Positions 50,114 through 58,818 of a stretch of DNA of 64,000 nucleotides are shown piece after piece. Under the pieces are notes generated by a model. The model was given only the letters and a program-made list of their open reading frames with translations. It made no database searches and was not told where the DNA came from. This DNA comes from an uncultured Pelagibacteraceae bacterium (GTDB lineage Bacteria; Pseudomonadota; Alphaproteobacteria; Pelagibacterales; Pelagibacteraceae). Position 1 is the stretch's first letter, and each line of letters opens with the position of its first letter. The position numbers and the translations under genes are program-made. The stretch spans positions 62,001 to 126,000 of the forward strand of contig CACFJT010000001.1 of the NCBI GenBank assembly GCA_902566705.1, given 5' to 3'.

Positions 50114-50799
50114 ATTTTTATAGTTTTATTTCTTTCAGAAACTAGTTGTGCAACAATTGACAAAGCTATTTCTGGAGCGGATTTTCCTCCAATATCAAGA
50201 CCAATTGGTCCGTGTATGGAGCCAATTTCTTTATTGTTAAATCCATCTTCTTTTAATCTTTTACATCTGTTTTTGTGAGTTTTTTTACTTCCCAGAGCCC
50301 CTATGTAAAAAAACTTCTTTTTTAAAGCATGTTTTAATGCTGGTTCATCAATTTTTGGATCATGAGTTAAAGTAATTAAAGCAGTATTAGAATCTGTTCG
50401 AATTTTTTTAAAAACTTCTTCAGGCCATTTACTTATAATTTTAATATTTTGAAATTTTTGTTTAGTGACGAAATATTCTCTTGGATCTATTACTGTAACA
50501 TCAAAATTAAGATTTTTTAAAAATTCAATTAAACATTGTGTGATATGAACCGCACCTACAATTATGACTTCAACTGGTTTAGAATAATTTTCAATAAAAA
50601 TCTCAGTATTATTAATTATACCACTTTTTTTTAAATTATAATAATTTTCAATTTCATTTTTAAAATTTATAAAATTTTTACTTAAAGATGATCCTATTTT
50701 AAATATTTCAGAAGACCCGTTACTCAAATTAGTTATAATAGCAAATTGTTCATTTAATGAATTTTTTTTTATTATTTGTTTGAGTGTTTCTATTTTCAT
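50110..50799 (-). CDS. XdhC C-terminal-domain protein (Moco insertion factor, second half)
   Basis: XdhC-family proteins bind sulfurated molybdenum cofactor and insert it into xanthine dehydrogenase. This 229-residue part corresponds to the Rossmann-type XdhC C-terminal domain: EVIIVGAVHITQCLIEFL, VTVIDPREYF, ALITLTHDPKIDEPALKHAL, FFYIGALGSKKTHKNRCKRL, and IHGPIGLDIGGKSAPEIALSI. I start at the ATG at 50799, which overlaps the stop of the N-terminal-domain gene by one base (TAATG). The two genes together equal one normal XdhC/CoxI protein. Nearby xdhA-xdhB is the obvious client. Confidence 0.86.
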   Translation of the reverse strand: MKIETLKQIIKKNSLNEQFAIITNLSNGSSEIFKIGSSLSKNFINFKNEIENYYNLKKSGIINNTEIFIENYSKPVEVIIVGAVHITQCLIEFLKNLNFDVTVIDPREYFVTKQKFQNIKIISKWPEEVFKKIRTDSNTALITLTHDPKIDEPALKHALKKKFFYIGALGSKKTHKNRCKRLKEDGFNNKEIGSIHGPIGLDIGGKSAPEIALSIVAQLVSERNKTIKI

Positions 50800-51128
50800 T
50801 AATTTATTTGTTCTATAAAAACAGTCATTTCTCCTCCACATGCAAGGCCTACGTCCCAAGCATTTTCATTGGATACTTTAAAATCAATTTTTTTAAACGA
50901 ATTTTTATTTTTTATTAATTCCAAACATTCTGTTATAACACTTGTTTCTACACAACCACCAGAAACTGATCCTAAGAATTTACCTTTTTCATTAATTATC
51001 ATCTTACTTCCAATTTGGAATGGAGATGACCCCCAAGTTTGAACTACGGTTGCAAGTGCTACTTGTTGGCCAGACTCAATCCATGAAATTGCTTCTTCTA
51101 AAATCGTATAATTAAATGATTGTGTCAT
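50799..51128 (-). CDS. XdhC N-terminal-domain protein (XdhC/CoxI family, first half)
   Basis: This 109-residue protein is the XdhC_CoxI N-terminal domain alone: ALATVVQTWGSSPFQIGSKMII, the conserved GSVSGGCVETSVI with a cysteine implicated in cofactor handling in this family, and VGLACGGEMTVFIEQI at its end. It terminates with a stop codon overlapping the start of the C-terminal-domain gene. Both halves are intact and conserved, so this reads as a natural gene split, not a recent frameshift: no shifted frame would rejoin them without adding linker sequence. Confidence 0.86.
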   Translation of the reverse strand: MTQSFNYTILEEAISWIESGQQVALATVVQTWGSSPFQIGSKMIINEKGKFLGSVSGGCVETSVITECLELIKNKNSFKKIDFKVSNENAWDVGLACGGEMTVFIEQIN

Positions 51129-51149
51129 TAATTATAGTACTATTAAATT

Positions 51150-51437
51150 TTATATTCCTTCAAAAATAATGTGTTCTCTAACAGCATTATTTTCTAAATG
51201 TTTTCTAGCCTCAACATACTCTTCGGAATTGTAACAATTTTTTGCAGCTTCAATATCTGGAAATTCTGCAAGAGCCACTCTTACCATTTCTCTGCCGTCT
51301 AGAGTTATATTATTTGCACTTCTTGCTAATATTTTTCCAGAATATTTTTCAACCGCTTCTTTAGCTTTAATGGCATATTTTTTAAGTCTTTCGTCATCTT
51401 TTATTTCAGTATAATTCGCAATCCAATAAGCTTTCAT
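51150..51437 (-). CDS. DUF1330 family protein
   Basis: This 95-residue protein matches the DUF1330 family, small ferredoxin-like-fold proteins of unknown function (AYWIANYTEIKDDERLKKYA, LARSANNITLDGREMVRVALAEFPDIEAAKNCYNSEEYVEAR). An AGGAG ribosome-binding site lies just upstream. It precedes the xdhC pair by 21 nt on the same strand and is likely co-transcribed with it. A link to purine oxidation is suggested only by position. Confidence 0.8.
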   Translation of the reverse strand: MKAYWIANYTEIKDDERLKKYAIKAKEAVEKYSGKILARSANNITLDGREMVRVALAEFPDIEAAKNCYNSEEYVEARKHLENNAVREHIIFEGI

Positions 51438-51480
51438 AATTCTCCTTTTTAAATTTTTTTAATTATGATACCAAATTTAT

Positions 51481-51804
51481 GTGAAAAAATTATTTTTAAA
51501 TTTCTTTGTAACATCCTTTTTTTTGATATTTTCATCATTAACACAGGTAACTGCTGATGAATTATTTAACAAAGGAAAAGAAGTTTTTCTTGGGTCTGGA
51601 AATTGCGCCGCATGTCATATACTCTCTGATGCAGGATCAAATTCGATGGTTGGTCCTAATTTAAATGAAATAAGACCTGATATTCAAAGAATAATAATGG
51701 CAGTTAGAAACGGTATAGGAGTAATGCCTGCAATGGAGGGTATACTAAGTGATGAGGAAATAGAGGCAGTTGCTCACTATACTTCTATAGCTGCGGAACA
51801 ATAA
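51481..51804 (+). CDS. Small periplasmic monohaem cytochrome c
   Basis: The 107-residue protein has a signal peptide (1-25, cleavage near VTA-DEL), one haem-binding site CAACH (C42, C45, H46), a GPNLNEIRPD segment, and a probable axial methionine in GIGVMPAM (M82). It is a class I cytochrome c. GTG at 51481 is the start; a TATGAT at 51464-51469 could be the -10 of a very short leader. It lies between the xdhC genes and puuE. It is the only haem protein in the purine island and may accept electrons from the PuuD urate oxidase, which here lacks its own cytochrome domain; that link is inference. Confidence 0.9.
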   Translation: MKKLFLNFFVTSFFLIFSSLTQVTADELFNKGKEVFLGSGNCAACHILSDAGSNSMVGPNLNEIRPDIQRIIMAVRNGIGVMPAMEGILSDEEIEAVAHYTSIAAEQ

Positions 51805-51812
51805 TAAAAATT

Positions 51813-52712
51813 TCAACTATAATTTTTTATCCAATGTTTAGCTATATCTACTCTTTTACAGATCCAAATATCTTTAAACTTTGAAATATATTTTAAAAAT
51901 TTTTTAAGAGACTGTATTCTACCAGGCCTTCCAATTAATCTACAATGCAAGCCTACAGACATCATTTTAGGTGAAGTTTTTCCTTCTTCGTAAAGAGCAT
52001 CGAAACTATCTTTTAAATAATTATAAAATTGTTCACCTGAATTAAACCCTTGATTGGTTGCAAATCTCATATCATTATTATCAAGTGTGTAAGGAATCAT
52101 TAGTTGTTTTTTATTACCTTTTTTTATCCAATAAGGAAGATCATCACTGTAGGTATCACTACAGTATAAAAAATTACCATTATCAATTACTAAATCTAAA
52201 GTATTTTCACTACACCTACCAGTGTACCAACCAGCAGGTTGATTACCAAAAATTTTTTTTATAGATTTTACTGCAAGTTTCATATCATTCTTTTCTTTTT
52301 TCTTTGATACATTTTGATAATCAATCCATCTCCACCCATGACAAGCAACTTCATATTTTGCTTTTTTTATAGCTGAACAAACCTCTTCATTTCTTTCTAA
52401 TGCCATGCCAACTCCAAAAACAGTAAGTGGAATTTTCTTTTTATTAAAGAGATCATGAATTCTCCAAAACCCTCTTCTTGATCCATATTCATAAATTGAC
52501 TCCATATTTAAGTGTCGACCTTTAATTGGTTTTGCCCCTATAATTTCTGATAAAAATACTTCTGAAGTTTTATCTCCATGAAGAGTACAATTCTCTGCTC
52601 CTTCTTCATAATTTAGTACAAATTGCAAAGCCAACTTAGCATTACCAGGCCACCTTATTTTTATTTTTTTGGAACCATACCCTACCAAATCTCTTGGATA
52701 TTTTTTTTTCAT
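51813..52712 (-). CDS. puuE: Allantoinase, PuuE type (polysaccharide-deacetylase fold)
   Basis: PuuE opens the hydantoin ring of allantoin to allantoate. It is unrelated to the amidohydrolase-type allantoinase. The 299-residue protein starts YPRDLVGYG, then ALQFVLNYEEGAENC, a region RRGFWRIHDLF, VACHGWRWIDYQ, and SVGLHCRLIGRPGR, which are PuuE features within the NodB-like fold. Its start overlaps allA by 4 nt. It is the last gene of the minus-strand unit uraD-alc-allA-puuE and meets cytochrome c tail to tail with an 8 nt gap. Confidence 0.92.
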   Translation of the reverse strand: MKKKYPRDLVGYGSKKIKIRWPGNAKLALQFVLNYEEGAENCTLHGDKTSEVFLSEIIGAKPIKGRHLNMESIYEYGSRRGFWRIHDLFNKKKIPLTVFGVGMALERNEEVCSAIKKAKYEVACHGWRWIDYQNVSKKKEKNDMKLAVKSIKKIFGNQPAGWYTGRCSENTLDLVIDNGNFLYCSDTYSDDLPYWIKKGNKKQLMIPYTLDNNDMRFATNQGFNSGEQFYNYLKDSFDALYEEGKTSPKMMSVGLHCRLIGRPGRIQSLKKFLKYISKFKDIWICKRVDIAKHWIKNYS

Positions 52713-53200
52713 TTTTTTAAAATAATTTTATTATTTTTAAATTTATAAATTACAAGATTATTTCCTTTCCCCTTTCTATCAACAATTAGAAAATTCATAT
52801 TTTTCATAGAAATAAGTGGAAAGTGCCAAATACCAGCATTGTAATTAACTCCAGTTTGTTTGGGGACCACAAAAGATTCGATTTTATTTATATCTGGTTT
52901 ATCTCCTCTTGGTGCTACAAAGACTAAAAATTTTGTGTCTTCCATTGGTATAAAGGCTTGGCTCCCTAAAGGATGTTTTTCCATCATATCAATTTTCATA
53001 GGAAACCTTCTTTTTTTTGCTTTAAAAATACTAATAATTGCTTTCCCTTTGTTTTTAGATGCATCTAGGTTTATCAAATTATCAAATCTTTTTGCATACC
53101 CATCGTTAATATTTATAGGATTTTTTTTTGAAGTATCTATTAATTGACCAAATTTAGAAAAATTTTTTTTAGTAATTTTTTTTGCTTTGATTATTTTCAT
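52709..53200 (-). CDS. allA: Ureidoglycolate lyase
   Basis: This enzyme splits ureidoglycolate to glyoxylate and urea, the last step of the allantoate branch. The 163-residue protein has the family motifs MMEKHPLGSQAFIPM and GVNYNAGIWHFPLI (metal/substrate site of the cupin-like fold). It overlaps puuE and alc by 4 nt on each side, in an order that places consecutive pathway enzymes together. Confidence 0.92.
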   Translation of the reverse strand: MKIIKAKKITKKNFSKFGQLIDTSKKNPININDGYAKRFDNLINLDASKNKGKAIISIFKAKKRRFPMKIDMMEKHPLGSQAFIPMEDTKFLVFVAPRGDKPDINKIESFVVPKQTGVNYNAGIWHFPLISMKNMNFLIVDRKGKGNNLVIYKFKNNKIILKK

Positions 53201-54183
53201 TTCACAAAATTTCCGAATGCCCTTATTCTTGAAATTCCACCGTCCGGATAGATATTTATTTTAAGATAATTTTCCTTACTTCTCCTAATTAAAAATTTTT
53301 TAAAAATATGTTTCTTGTGAGCTGACAGTTTTGACTTATTTAAAATAAACTTCCAATTTTTTGAATTGTTGACAATTGATTTATTGGAAAGATCTTTTGA
53401 AATGCTTGCAGTTTGAATTGAACAACTATCGGGATAGTTTCCTTTAAAATGATGGGTATCTATTTCTAATTTTTTTATTAATCCTGGTTTTCCAAATTTT
53501 ATTATAAGCCAATCAAAGTTTTTTCCTCTACTTCTTCTTGTTTCCCAACCATCTCCCATATTTTTCCCTTTACCAGGTGCTATGATATTTTCAGCTCTTC
53601 CGAAATGTTCATTATTACAACCAATAATTGAAGCGCCATTTAAAATAGATGTAAGGTTAATAGTTTTGTTATTTAAAAAGTTTTTCTCCATTTCAATTAT
53701 TCCATAAAGCCTTAGTCTTGCAACTCCACCATCTGGAAAAATGTTTAGTCTTATATAATTAAAAACAGATTTGTTTTTTGATTTGAAGCTATGGTTTCGG
53801 CTTGGCCCAAGTTTTTTTTTGCTCAGTAAAGAAATCCATTTTGTTTTCTTACTAGGCTTTGTTTTACTTAAGCAACCCTCTAACGAAGCATGTGTGGGTT
53901 GGTTTCCATTGAAGTGTGTTGTGTCAATGTCTATATCAAATATCTTCCCAGGTTTACCAAGTTTTAAAATTAAATAATCAAAACCTTTTGATCTTCTTCT
54001 CCTTGTTTCCCATCCATCCATCCATTTACCATGTTTGTCAAATAGTCCATCTTTAAATATTGGAGTTTCGATGTTTAATATTCTATGAGCAGCTGCAAAA
54101 AAATCGTCAGTTTTAAATATAACTTTAGATCCAATTCTTGGGTCTGCTAAGTTAATCATTTTTGCACTTATAAATTTTTTCAT
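53197..54183 (-). CDS. alc: Allantoicase
   Basis: Allantoicase hydrolyses allantoate to ureidoglycolate and urea. The 328-residue protein is an internal duplication of a galactose-binding-like domain, seen as two copies of a (D/G)GWETRR motif (about residues 56 and 209), each followed by IDTTHFNGNQPTHAS-like and IDTHHFKGNYPDSCS-like segments, and each repeat ending in a FPDGG or YPDGG motif. It overlaps uraD and allA by 4 nt each. Confidence 0.94.
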   Translation of the reverse strand: MKKFISAKMINLADPRIGSKVIFKTDDFFAAAHRILNIETPIFKDGLFDKHGKWMDGWETRRRRSKGFDYLILKLGKPGKIFDIDIDTTHFNGNQPTHASLEGCLSKTKPSKKTKWISLLSKKKLGPSRNHSFKSKNKSVFNYIRLNIFPDGGVARLRLYGIIEMEKNFLNNKTINLTSILNGASIIGCNNEHFGRAENIIAPGKGKNMGDGWETRRSRGKNFDWLIIKFGKPGLIKKLEIDTHHFKGNYPDSCSIQTASISKDLSNKSIVNNSKNWKFILNKSKLSAHKKHIFKKFLIRRSKENYLKINIYPDGGISRIRAFGNFVK

Positions 54184-54677
54184 TTTTTATTTATTTCATT
54201 TAAACGAAAGGTTGCGATTTTTTTTACTTGTTTTTTTGCTTCAAGGAATTCACTTTCTACATCACTTTGTATTCTTTGTCTAAAATTATTCAAAATTTCA
54301 TTTTTATCTTTACCTTTTACAGCAATTATAAAAGGAAAATTAAATTTTTTTTTATATTCTGAATTTAATTTTTTAAATTCTTCATATTCATCATTAGAAC
54401 ATTGGTTTAATTTTGCAGAGGTTTGTTCTGATATAGATTCAGAGGTCATTTTTTTTGCTACAGCAAGCTCAGGATGAGCATTTAAAATCTCTAAAATTTT
54501 ATTCTTTTCGTAATTTTCATAAATATCAAGCATTTTAAACACAATATCTTCAAAGTTTTTAAATGGTTTTGAATCAAATGCTTCCACAGCAACTGATTCA
54601 GTTTTTTCAAAAACATTACCAAATAAAGACAAAAAATCAGACTTGTTAAGATCGTTAATGTTATCTATTGTTCTCAT
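54180..54677 (-). CDS. uraD: OHCU decarboxylase
   Basis: UraD decarboxylates 2-oxo-4-hydroxy-4-carboxy-5-ureidoimidazoline to S-allantoin, following HIU hydrolase. The 165-residue helical protein has the conserved active-site HPEL (LNAHPELA), a later TSESISEQTSA, and FPFIIAVKG with FRQRI near the C-terminus. First gene of the minus-strand unit; divergent from uraH with 48 nt between. Confidence 0.93.
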   Translation of the reverse strand: MRTIDNINDLNKSDFLSLFGNVFEKTESVAVEAFDSKPFKNFEDIVFKMLDIYENYEKNKILEILNAHPELAVAKKMTSESISEQTSAKLNQCSNDEYEEFKKLNSEYKKKFNFPFIIAVKGKDKNEILNNFRQRIQSDVESEFLEAKKQVKKIATFRLNEINKK

Positions 54678-54725
54678 ATAACTTTAAAATAATTTAAGTT
54701 TGAAATTAAATGATACTATAATTTT
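54678..54725. promoter_or_regulatory. Divergent control region between uraD and uraH operons
   Basis: Only 48 nt separate the two divergent halves of the purine catabolic cluster. On the plus strand TATAAT (54717-54722) lies 3 nt before the uraH ATG at 54726, too close for a normal leader; a TTGAAA at 54700-54705 is only 11 nt from it. No clear operator palindrome is visible by eye. Confidence 0.3.
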
Positions 54726-55076
54726 ATGACAAAGCTCACAACTCATGTTTTAGACGTGTATTCTGGTAAACCTGGCAAAGGTATCCTAGTTGAGTTGTTT
54801 TATATTAATAATTCAGAACGAAAAAAATTAACGTCAACAAAACTCAATGACGATGGTAGAGCTAATTCACCATTAGCTGAGGGAAATATTTTTGTTAAGG
54901 GTAAATATGAATTAGTTTTTCATATTGGTGATTATTTTAAAAATACATCTGCAGCTAGCGATGTTCCATTCCTGGATGATATTATTATCAGATTTGGTAT
55001 TTCAGATCCCTCACAGCATTATCATGTTCCTTTACTTGTTTCACCTTGGAGTTATTCTACTTATAGAGGTAGTTAA
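54726..55076 (+). CDS. uraH: 5-hydroxyisourate hydrolase (transthyretin-like)
   Basis: UraH hydrolyses 5-hydroxyisourate, the product of urate oxidation, to OHCU. The 116-residue protein has the N-terminal TTHVLDVYSGKPGKGI motif and the C-terminal YHVPLLVSPWSYSTYRGS, ending with the YRGS tetrapeptide diagnostic of the enzyme versus vertebrate transthyretin. It leads the plus-strand unit uraH-xdhA-xdhB-guaD-puuD-PRT; its stop abuts the GTG of xdhA. Confidence 0.96.
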   Translation: MTKLTTHVLDVYSGKPGKGILVELFYINNSERKKLTSTKLNDDGRANSPLAEGNIFVKGKYELVFHIGDYFKNTSAASDVPFLDDIIIRFGISDPSQHYHVPLLVSPWSYSTYRGS

Positions 55077-56513
55077 GTGATATCGAGCTCTGTTAAATTT
55101 ATATTAAATGATAAGCTTATAGTAATCAATAATCCTGATCCAAATCAAACCATACTTAATTATATTAGAACCGAATTAAAAAAGACTGGAACCAAAGAAG
55201 GATGTTCAGAGGGTGGTTGTGGCGCGTGTACAATTGTTTTAGGTGAATTAGTCGATAATAAGATTATATATAAAGCAATTAATTCCTGTATTTCATTTGT
55301 CCCATCATTAAATGGTAAACAACTTTTAATTGTAGAAGATTTAGTTTCCAAAGATGGCAAACTTCACCCTGTGCAAGATGCAATGGTAAAATTCCATGGT
55401 TCACAGTGTGGTTTTTGTACACCAGGATTTGTCATGTCTTTATTTTCGATGTTTAAAAATAACAAAAATCTTAATAATGAATTAATAACGGATTCTTTAT
55501 CAGGTAATTTATGTCGCTGCACTGGTTATAGACCCATAATAGATGCTGCAAAAAGTTTAAATAAGAAAGACAGGAATGATCAATTTAGTAAAAATAATAA
55601 TAAAGTTATTCAATTATTAAAAAAAATTAAACCAAAAAATATTTATATTAAAAAAGATGATAAAATTTATTTTTCACCAAAAAATATTAAGGATTTAAAA
55701 AATATAATTAAAAAATATTCCAATTTTAGTTTTCTTGCAGGTGGAACAGACTTATCTTTAAAAGTTACAAAAGAAAGAAAAGAAATTCCATTTATAATAG
55801 ATTTAAAAGAAATAAAAGAATTAGACTTTATAAAAGTAAATAAAAATTATTTGGAGGTTGGCGCCTCTACACCTTTAATAAAGTTTGAAAAAGAAATAAA
55901 AAAATATTATCCAGATTTTTATTCAGTTCTTAAAAGATATGGTTCTGTTCAAATTCGAAATGTAGGAACCATAGGTGGTAACATTGCAACAGCTTCTCCA
56001 ATAGGTGATACCTTACCAATTTTATTATCGTTAAATGCAGAAATTTTAATTGAAGGCTTCGACAAAAGAAAAGTAATTCCTATAAATAATTTTTTCATTG
56101 ATTACAGAAAAACTAAATTAAAAAAGAATGAATTTATTCACTCAATAAAAATACCATTATTTAAGAAAAATATTTTTAAAGCCTTTAAAATATCAAAAAG
56201 ATTTGATGATGATATCTCATCTGTTTGTGGATCTTTCAATTTTGAAATCAATAAAAATAAAATTAAAGAGGTTTTTATTGCCTTTGGAGGTATGGCAGCC
56301 ATACCAAAAAGAGCTAAAGCCTGTGAGAAAATTCTTAAGAATAAACCTCTTAATTTAAGTACTTTTAACCAAGCCAAAAATTCTCTTGATAAAGACCTAA
56401 GTCCTATAGGGGATATGAGGGCAAGTAAAGAATATAGGCTAGAGATAGCAAAAAATTTATTGATGAAATGTTTTGTAGAAATAGACTCTAATAAACTAAC
56501 CAGAGTTAATTAA
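55077..56513 (+). CDS. xdhA: Xanthine dehydrogenase small subunit (2Fe-2S and FAD)
   Basis: The 478-residue subunit carries electrons from the molybdenum site to NAD+. It has two [2Fe-2S] clusters: C43, C48, C51 in EGCSEGGCGACTIV plus C71, and C111, C114 in QCGFCTPGF plus C146, C148 in NLCRCTGYRP. A FAD-binding domain follows (FLAGGTDLSLKV near residue 220, NVGTIGGNIATASPIGD near 295). The GTG start at 55077 immediately follows the uraH stop, with AGAGGT 6 nt upstream. xdhB follows directly. Confidence 0.96.
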   Translation: MISSSVKFILNDKLIVINNPDPNQTILNYIRTELKKTGTKEGCSEGGCGACTIVLGELVDNKIIYKAINSCISFVPSLNGKQLLIVEDLVSKDGKLHPVQDAMVKFHGSQCGFCTPGFVMSLFSMFKNNKNLNNELITDSLSGNLCRCTGYRPIIDAAKSLNKKDRNDQFSKNNNKVIQLLKKIKPKNIYIKKDDKIYFSPKNIKDLKNIIKKYSNFSFLAGGTDLSLKVTKERKEIPFIIDLKEIKELDFIKVNKNYLEVGASTPLIKFEKEIKKYYPDFYSVLKRYGSVQIRNVGTIGGNIATASPIGDTLPILLSLNAEILIEGFDKRKVIPINNFFIDYRKTKLKKNEFIHSIKIPLFKKNIFKAFKISKRFDDDISSVCGSFNFEINKNKIKEVFIAFGGMAAIPKRAKACEKILKNKPLNLSTFNQAKNSLDKDLSPIGDMRASKEYRLEIAKNLLMKCFVEIDSNKLTRVN

Positions 56514-58817
56514 ATGAGCAAAGAGAATTATATTAATGATGTAAGACCGCATGATAGTGCTTATAAGCATGTAAGTGGATATGCTGAATACACCGACGAC
56601 ATTAATGAACCAAAAAATACAATTTATGGTGCTATTGGTTTAAGTAAAAAAGCTCATGCAATAATCAAAAAACTAGACTTAAGTGATGTAAAAAAAAGTG
56701 AAGGGGTAATATCAATAGTTACTCAAAGTGATATACCCGGAAGGAATGATGTAGGTCCTGTTTTTGATGGCGATCCGATATTTCCAGATAAAAAAGTTGA
56801 GTTTTTTGGTCAACCATTGTTTGCTGTGGCTGCTACAACTACTGAACTTGCAAGAAAAGCAGTATTAAAGGCCAAAATTACCTATAAAGATTTAAAACCA
56901 GTTATCACAATTAAAGATGCTTTAAATAAAAAACAGTTTTTATTTAAGCCTAGAAAAATAAAAAAAGGAAACCCTTCTAAGAAAATAAAAAATTCAAAAA
57001 ATAATTTGAAAGGGAATTTTACAACTGGAAGTCAAGAACACTTTTATTTAGAGGGTCAATCAGCTTTTGTTATACCTAAAGAAGATGATAATTTTTTAGT
57101 TTACAGTTCAACACAACATCCTTCTGAGACACAACAATTAATTGCAAAAATGTTTAATCAAAAAAGTAATTCAATAAATGTTGAAGTAAGAAGAATTGGA
57201 GGTGGTTTTGGAGGGAAAGAAACAAATTTCATGACTGCATGTATTTGTGCTTTGTTGTCAAAAAAAACAGGTCAGCCTGTAAAATTAAGACTAGATAGAG
57301 ACGACGATATAATTTTGACTGGTAAAAGGCATGAATTTTTATCTGAATACGAAGTTGGATTTAATGACGAAGGAATTATTGAAGGATTAAAAATTAACTT
57401 GTCATCAAATTGCGGAATGTCGCCTGATTTATCAGCAGCAATAAATGAAAGAGCTCTGCTTCATATAGACAATGCGTATTACATATCAGATATCGAGGTG
57501 ACAAATAATTTATGTAAGACAAATATTCCAACTTCAACTGCATTTAGAGGCTTTGGTGGAAATCAAGGAATGATGGCTATAGAAAATATTATAGATAATA
57601 TTTCAAGGTATTTAAAAATAGATCCAATTGAAGTTCGAAAGAAAAATTTTTATCAAAAAGATAAAAAAAATGTAACACACTATGGAATGACTATTGAAGA
57701 TAATGTGATTAATGAAATATTTAAAAATTTAGAAAATAAATCTAATTATAAGAAAAGATATTTAGATATAAAAAAATTCAATGAAAAAAATAAATTTAAA
57801 AAAAAGGGTATAGCTATTACACCATTAAAATTTGGGATTTCATTTACAACAATTCATTTAAATCAAGCTGGAGCTTTAGTTCATATTTATACAGATGGAA
57901 GTGTGTATTTGAACCATGGTGGTATAGAAATGGGTCAAGGAACTCACACAAAAATAGCTCAACTGGTAGCTAATTCTCTAGGATTACCATATAATTTAGT
58001 ACATATTTCATCCACAAATACAGCAAAGGTTCCAAATACCTCAGCTAGTGCTGCATCTTCAACCACAGACCTTAATGGTGCTGCAGCGTTAAACGCAGTG
58101 GCAAAAATTAAACTAAATTTAGAAAAATTTATTAAAAAAAAATATAAGATCTACAATCAAGAAGCAATTTATAAGGATCAATATATAATATTTGGAAACA
58201 GACAATTTGAATTTAAAACTATTATTCAAGAAGCATATTTAAATAGAATTTCTCTTTCATCCTCAGGATTTTATTCAACACCAAAAATAAACTTTGATAA
58301 AAGAAAATTTAGAGGAAGACCATTTTATTACTTTTGTTATGGTGCAGCTGTTTCAGAAGTTACTATAGATACACTGACTGGTGAAAATATCCTAGAAAGA
58401 GTTGATATTTTGCATGATGCAGGAAAACCAATAAATCCTGCCCTGGAATTAGGTCAGATCGAAGGGGGCTTTGTTCAAGGACAAGGTTGGTTAACAATTG
58501 AAGAACTTAATTGGAAATCAAATGGTCAGATTACAACTTTCTCTCCATCAACTTATAAAATACCTGCAGTAAGTGATATTCCAAAAAAATTTAATGTAGA
58601 AATTTTTAAAGAGGGAATAAATAAAGAAAAAGTTGTTAATAAAGCAAAGACAACAGGTGAACCTCCTCTAATGTTAGCCATGAGCGTCTTTTATGCAATT
58701 AAAGATGCAGTTGCTTCAGTTGGAAATTATCAGTTTGCACCAGAACTTAATGCACCAGCAACACCTGAAAGAATTTTAATGAGTATTAATAAAATTAAAA
58801 ATAAAATAAAAAATTAA
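56514..58817 (+). CDS. xdhB: Xanthine dehydrogenase large, molybdopterin-binding subunit
   Basis: This 767-residue subunit oxidises hypoxanthine/xanthine to urate at a molybdenum centre. Substrate-site features of true xanthine dehydrogenases are conserved: the arginine in TAFRGFGGNQGM (near residue 346) and the catalytic glutamate in TTGEPPLMLAMSVFYAI (near 715). Also seen are RIGGGFGGKE, HGGIEMGQGTHTKI and SASAASSTTDLNG. These favour purine oxidation over the aldehyde or CO dehydrogenase branches. XdhC-type maturation proteins are encoded 5 kb upstream. guaD follows after 1 nt. Confidence 0.96.
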   Translation: MSKENYINDVRPHDSAYKHVSGYAEYTDDINEPKNTIYGAIGLSKKAHAIIKKLDLSDVKKSEGVISIVTQSDIPGRNDVGPVFDGDPIFPDKKVEFFGQPLFAVAATTTELARKAVLKAKITYKDLKPVITIKDALNKKQFLFKPRKIKKGNPSKKIKNSKNNLKGNFTTGSQEHFYLEGQSAFVIPKEDDNFLVYSSTQHPSETQQLIAKMFNQKSNSINVEVRRIGGGFGGKETNFMTACICALLSKKTGQPVKLRLDRDDDIILTGKRHEFLSEYEVGFNDEGIIEGLKINLSSNCGMSPDLSAAINERALLHIDNAYYISDIEVTNNLCKTNIPTSTAFRGFGGNQGMMAIENIIDNISRYLKIDPIEVRKKNFYQKDKKNVTHYGMTIEDNVINEIFKNLENKSNYKKRYLDIKKFNEKNKFKKKGIAITPLKFGISFTTIHLNQAGALVHIYTDGSVYLNHGGIEMGQGTHTKIAQLVANSLGLPYNLVHISSTNTAKVPNTSASAASSTTDLNGAAALNAVAKIKLNLEKFIKKKYKIYNQEAIYKDQYIIFGNRQFEFKTIIQEAYLNRISLSSSGFYSTPKINFDKRKFRGRPFYYFCYGAAVSEVTIDTLTGENILERVDILHDAGKPINPALELGQIEGGFVQGQGWLTIEELNWKSNGQITTFSPSTYKIPAVSDIPKKFNVEIFKEGINKEKVVNKAKTTGEPPLMLAMSVFYAIKDAVASVGNYQFAPELNAPATPERILMSINKIKNKIKN

Positions 58818-58818
58818 A

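Noticed and set aside
50799-50859. Upstream extension of the XdhC C-terminal gene (start at 50859)
   Set aside because: The additional 20 residues overlap the N-terminal-domain gene out of frame and are not XdhC-like; the TAATG start at 50799 is better.
50799-51128. XdhC as a pseudogene broken by a stop codon
   Set aside because: Both parts retain conserved motifs, and the stop/start overlap is the same coupling device used across this genome, so a natural split is more likely.
52860-53147. 95-residue plus-strand open frame inside allA
   Set aside because: It is complementary to an intact, conserved gene; no start signal and no homology features.
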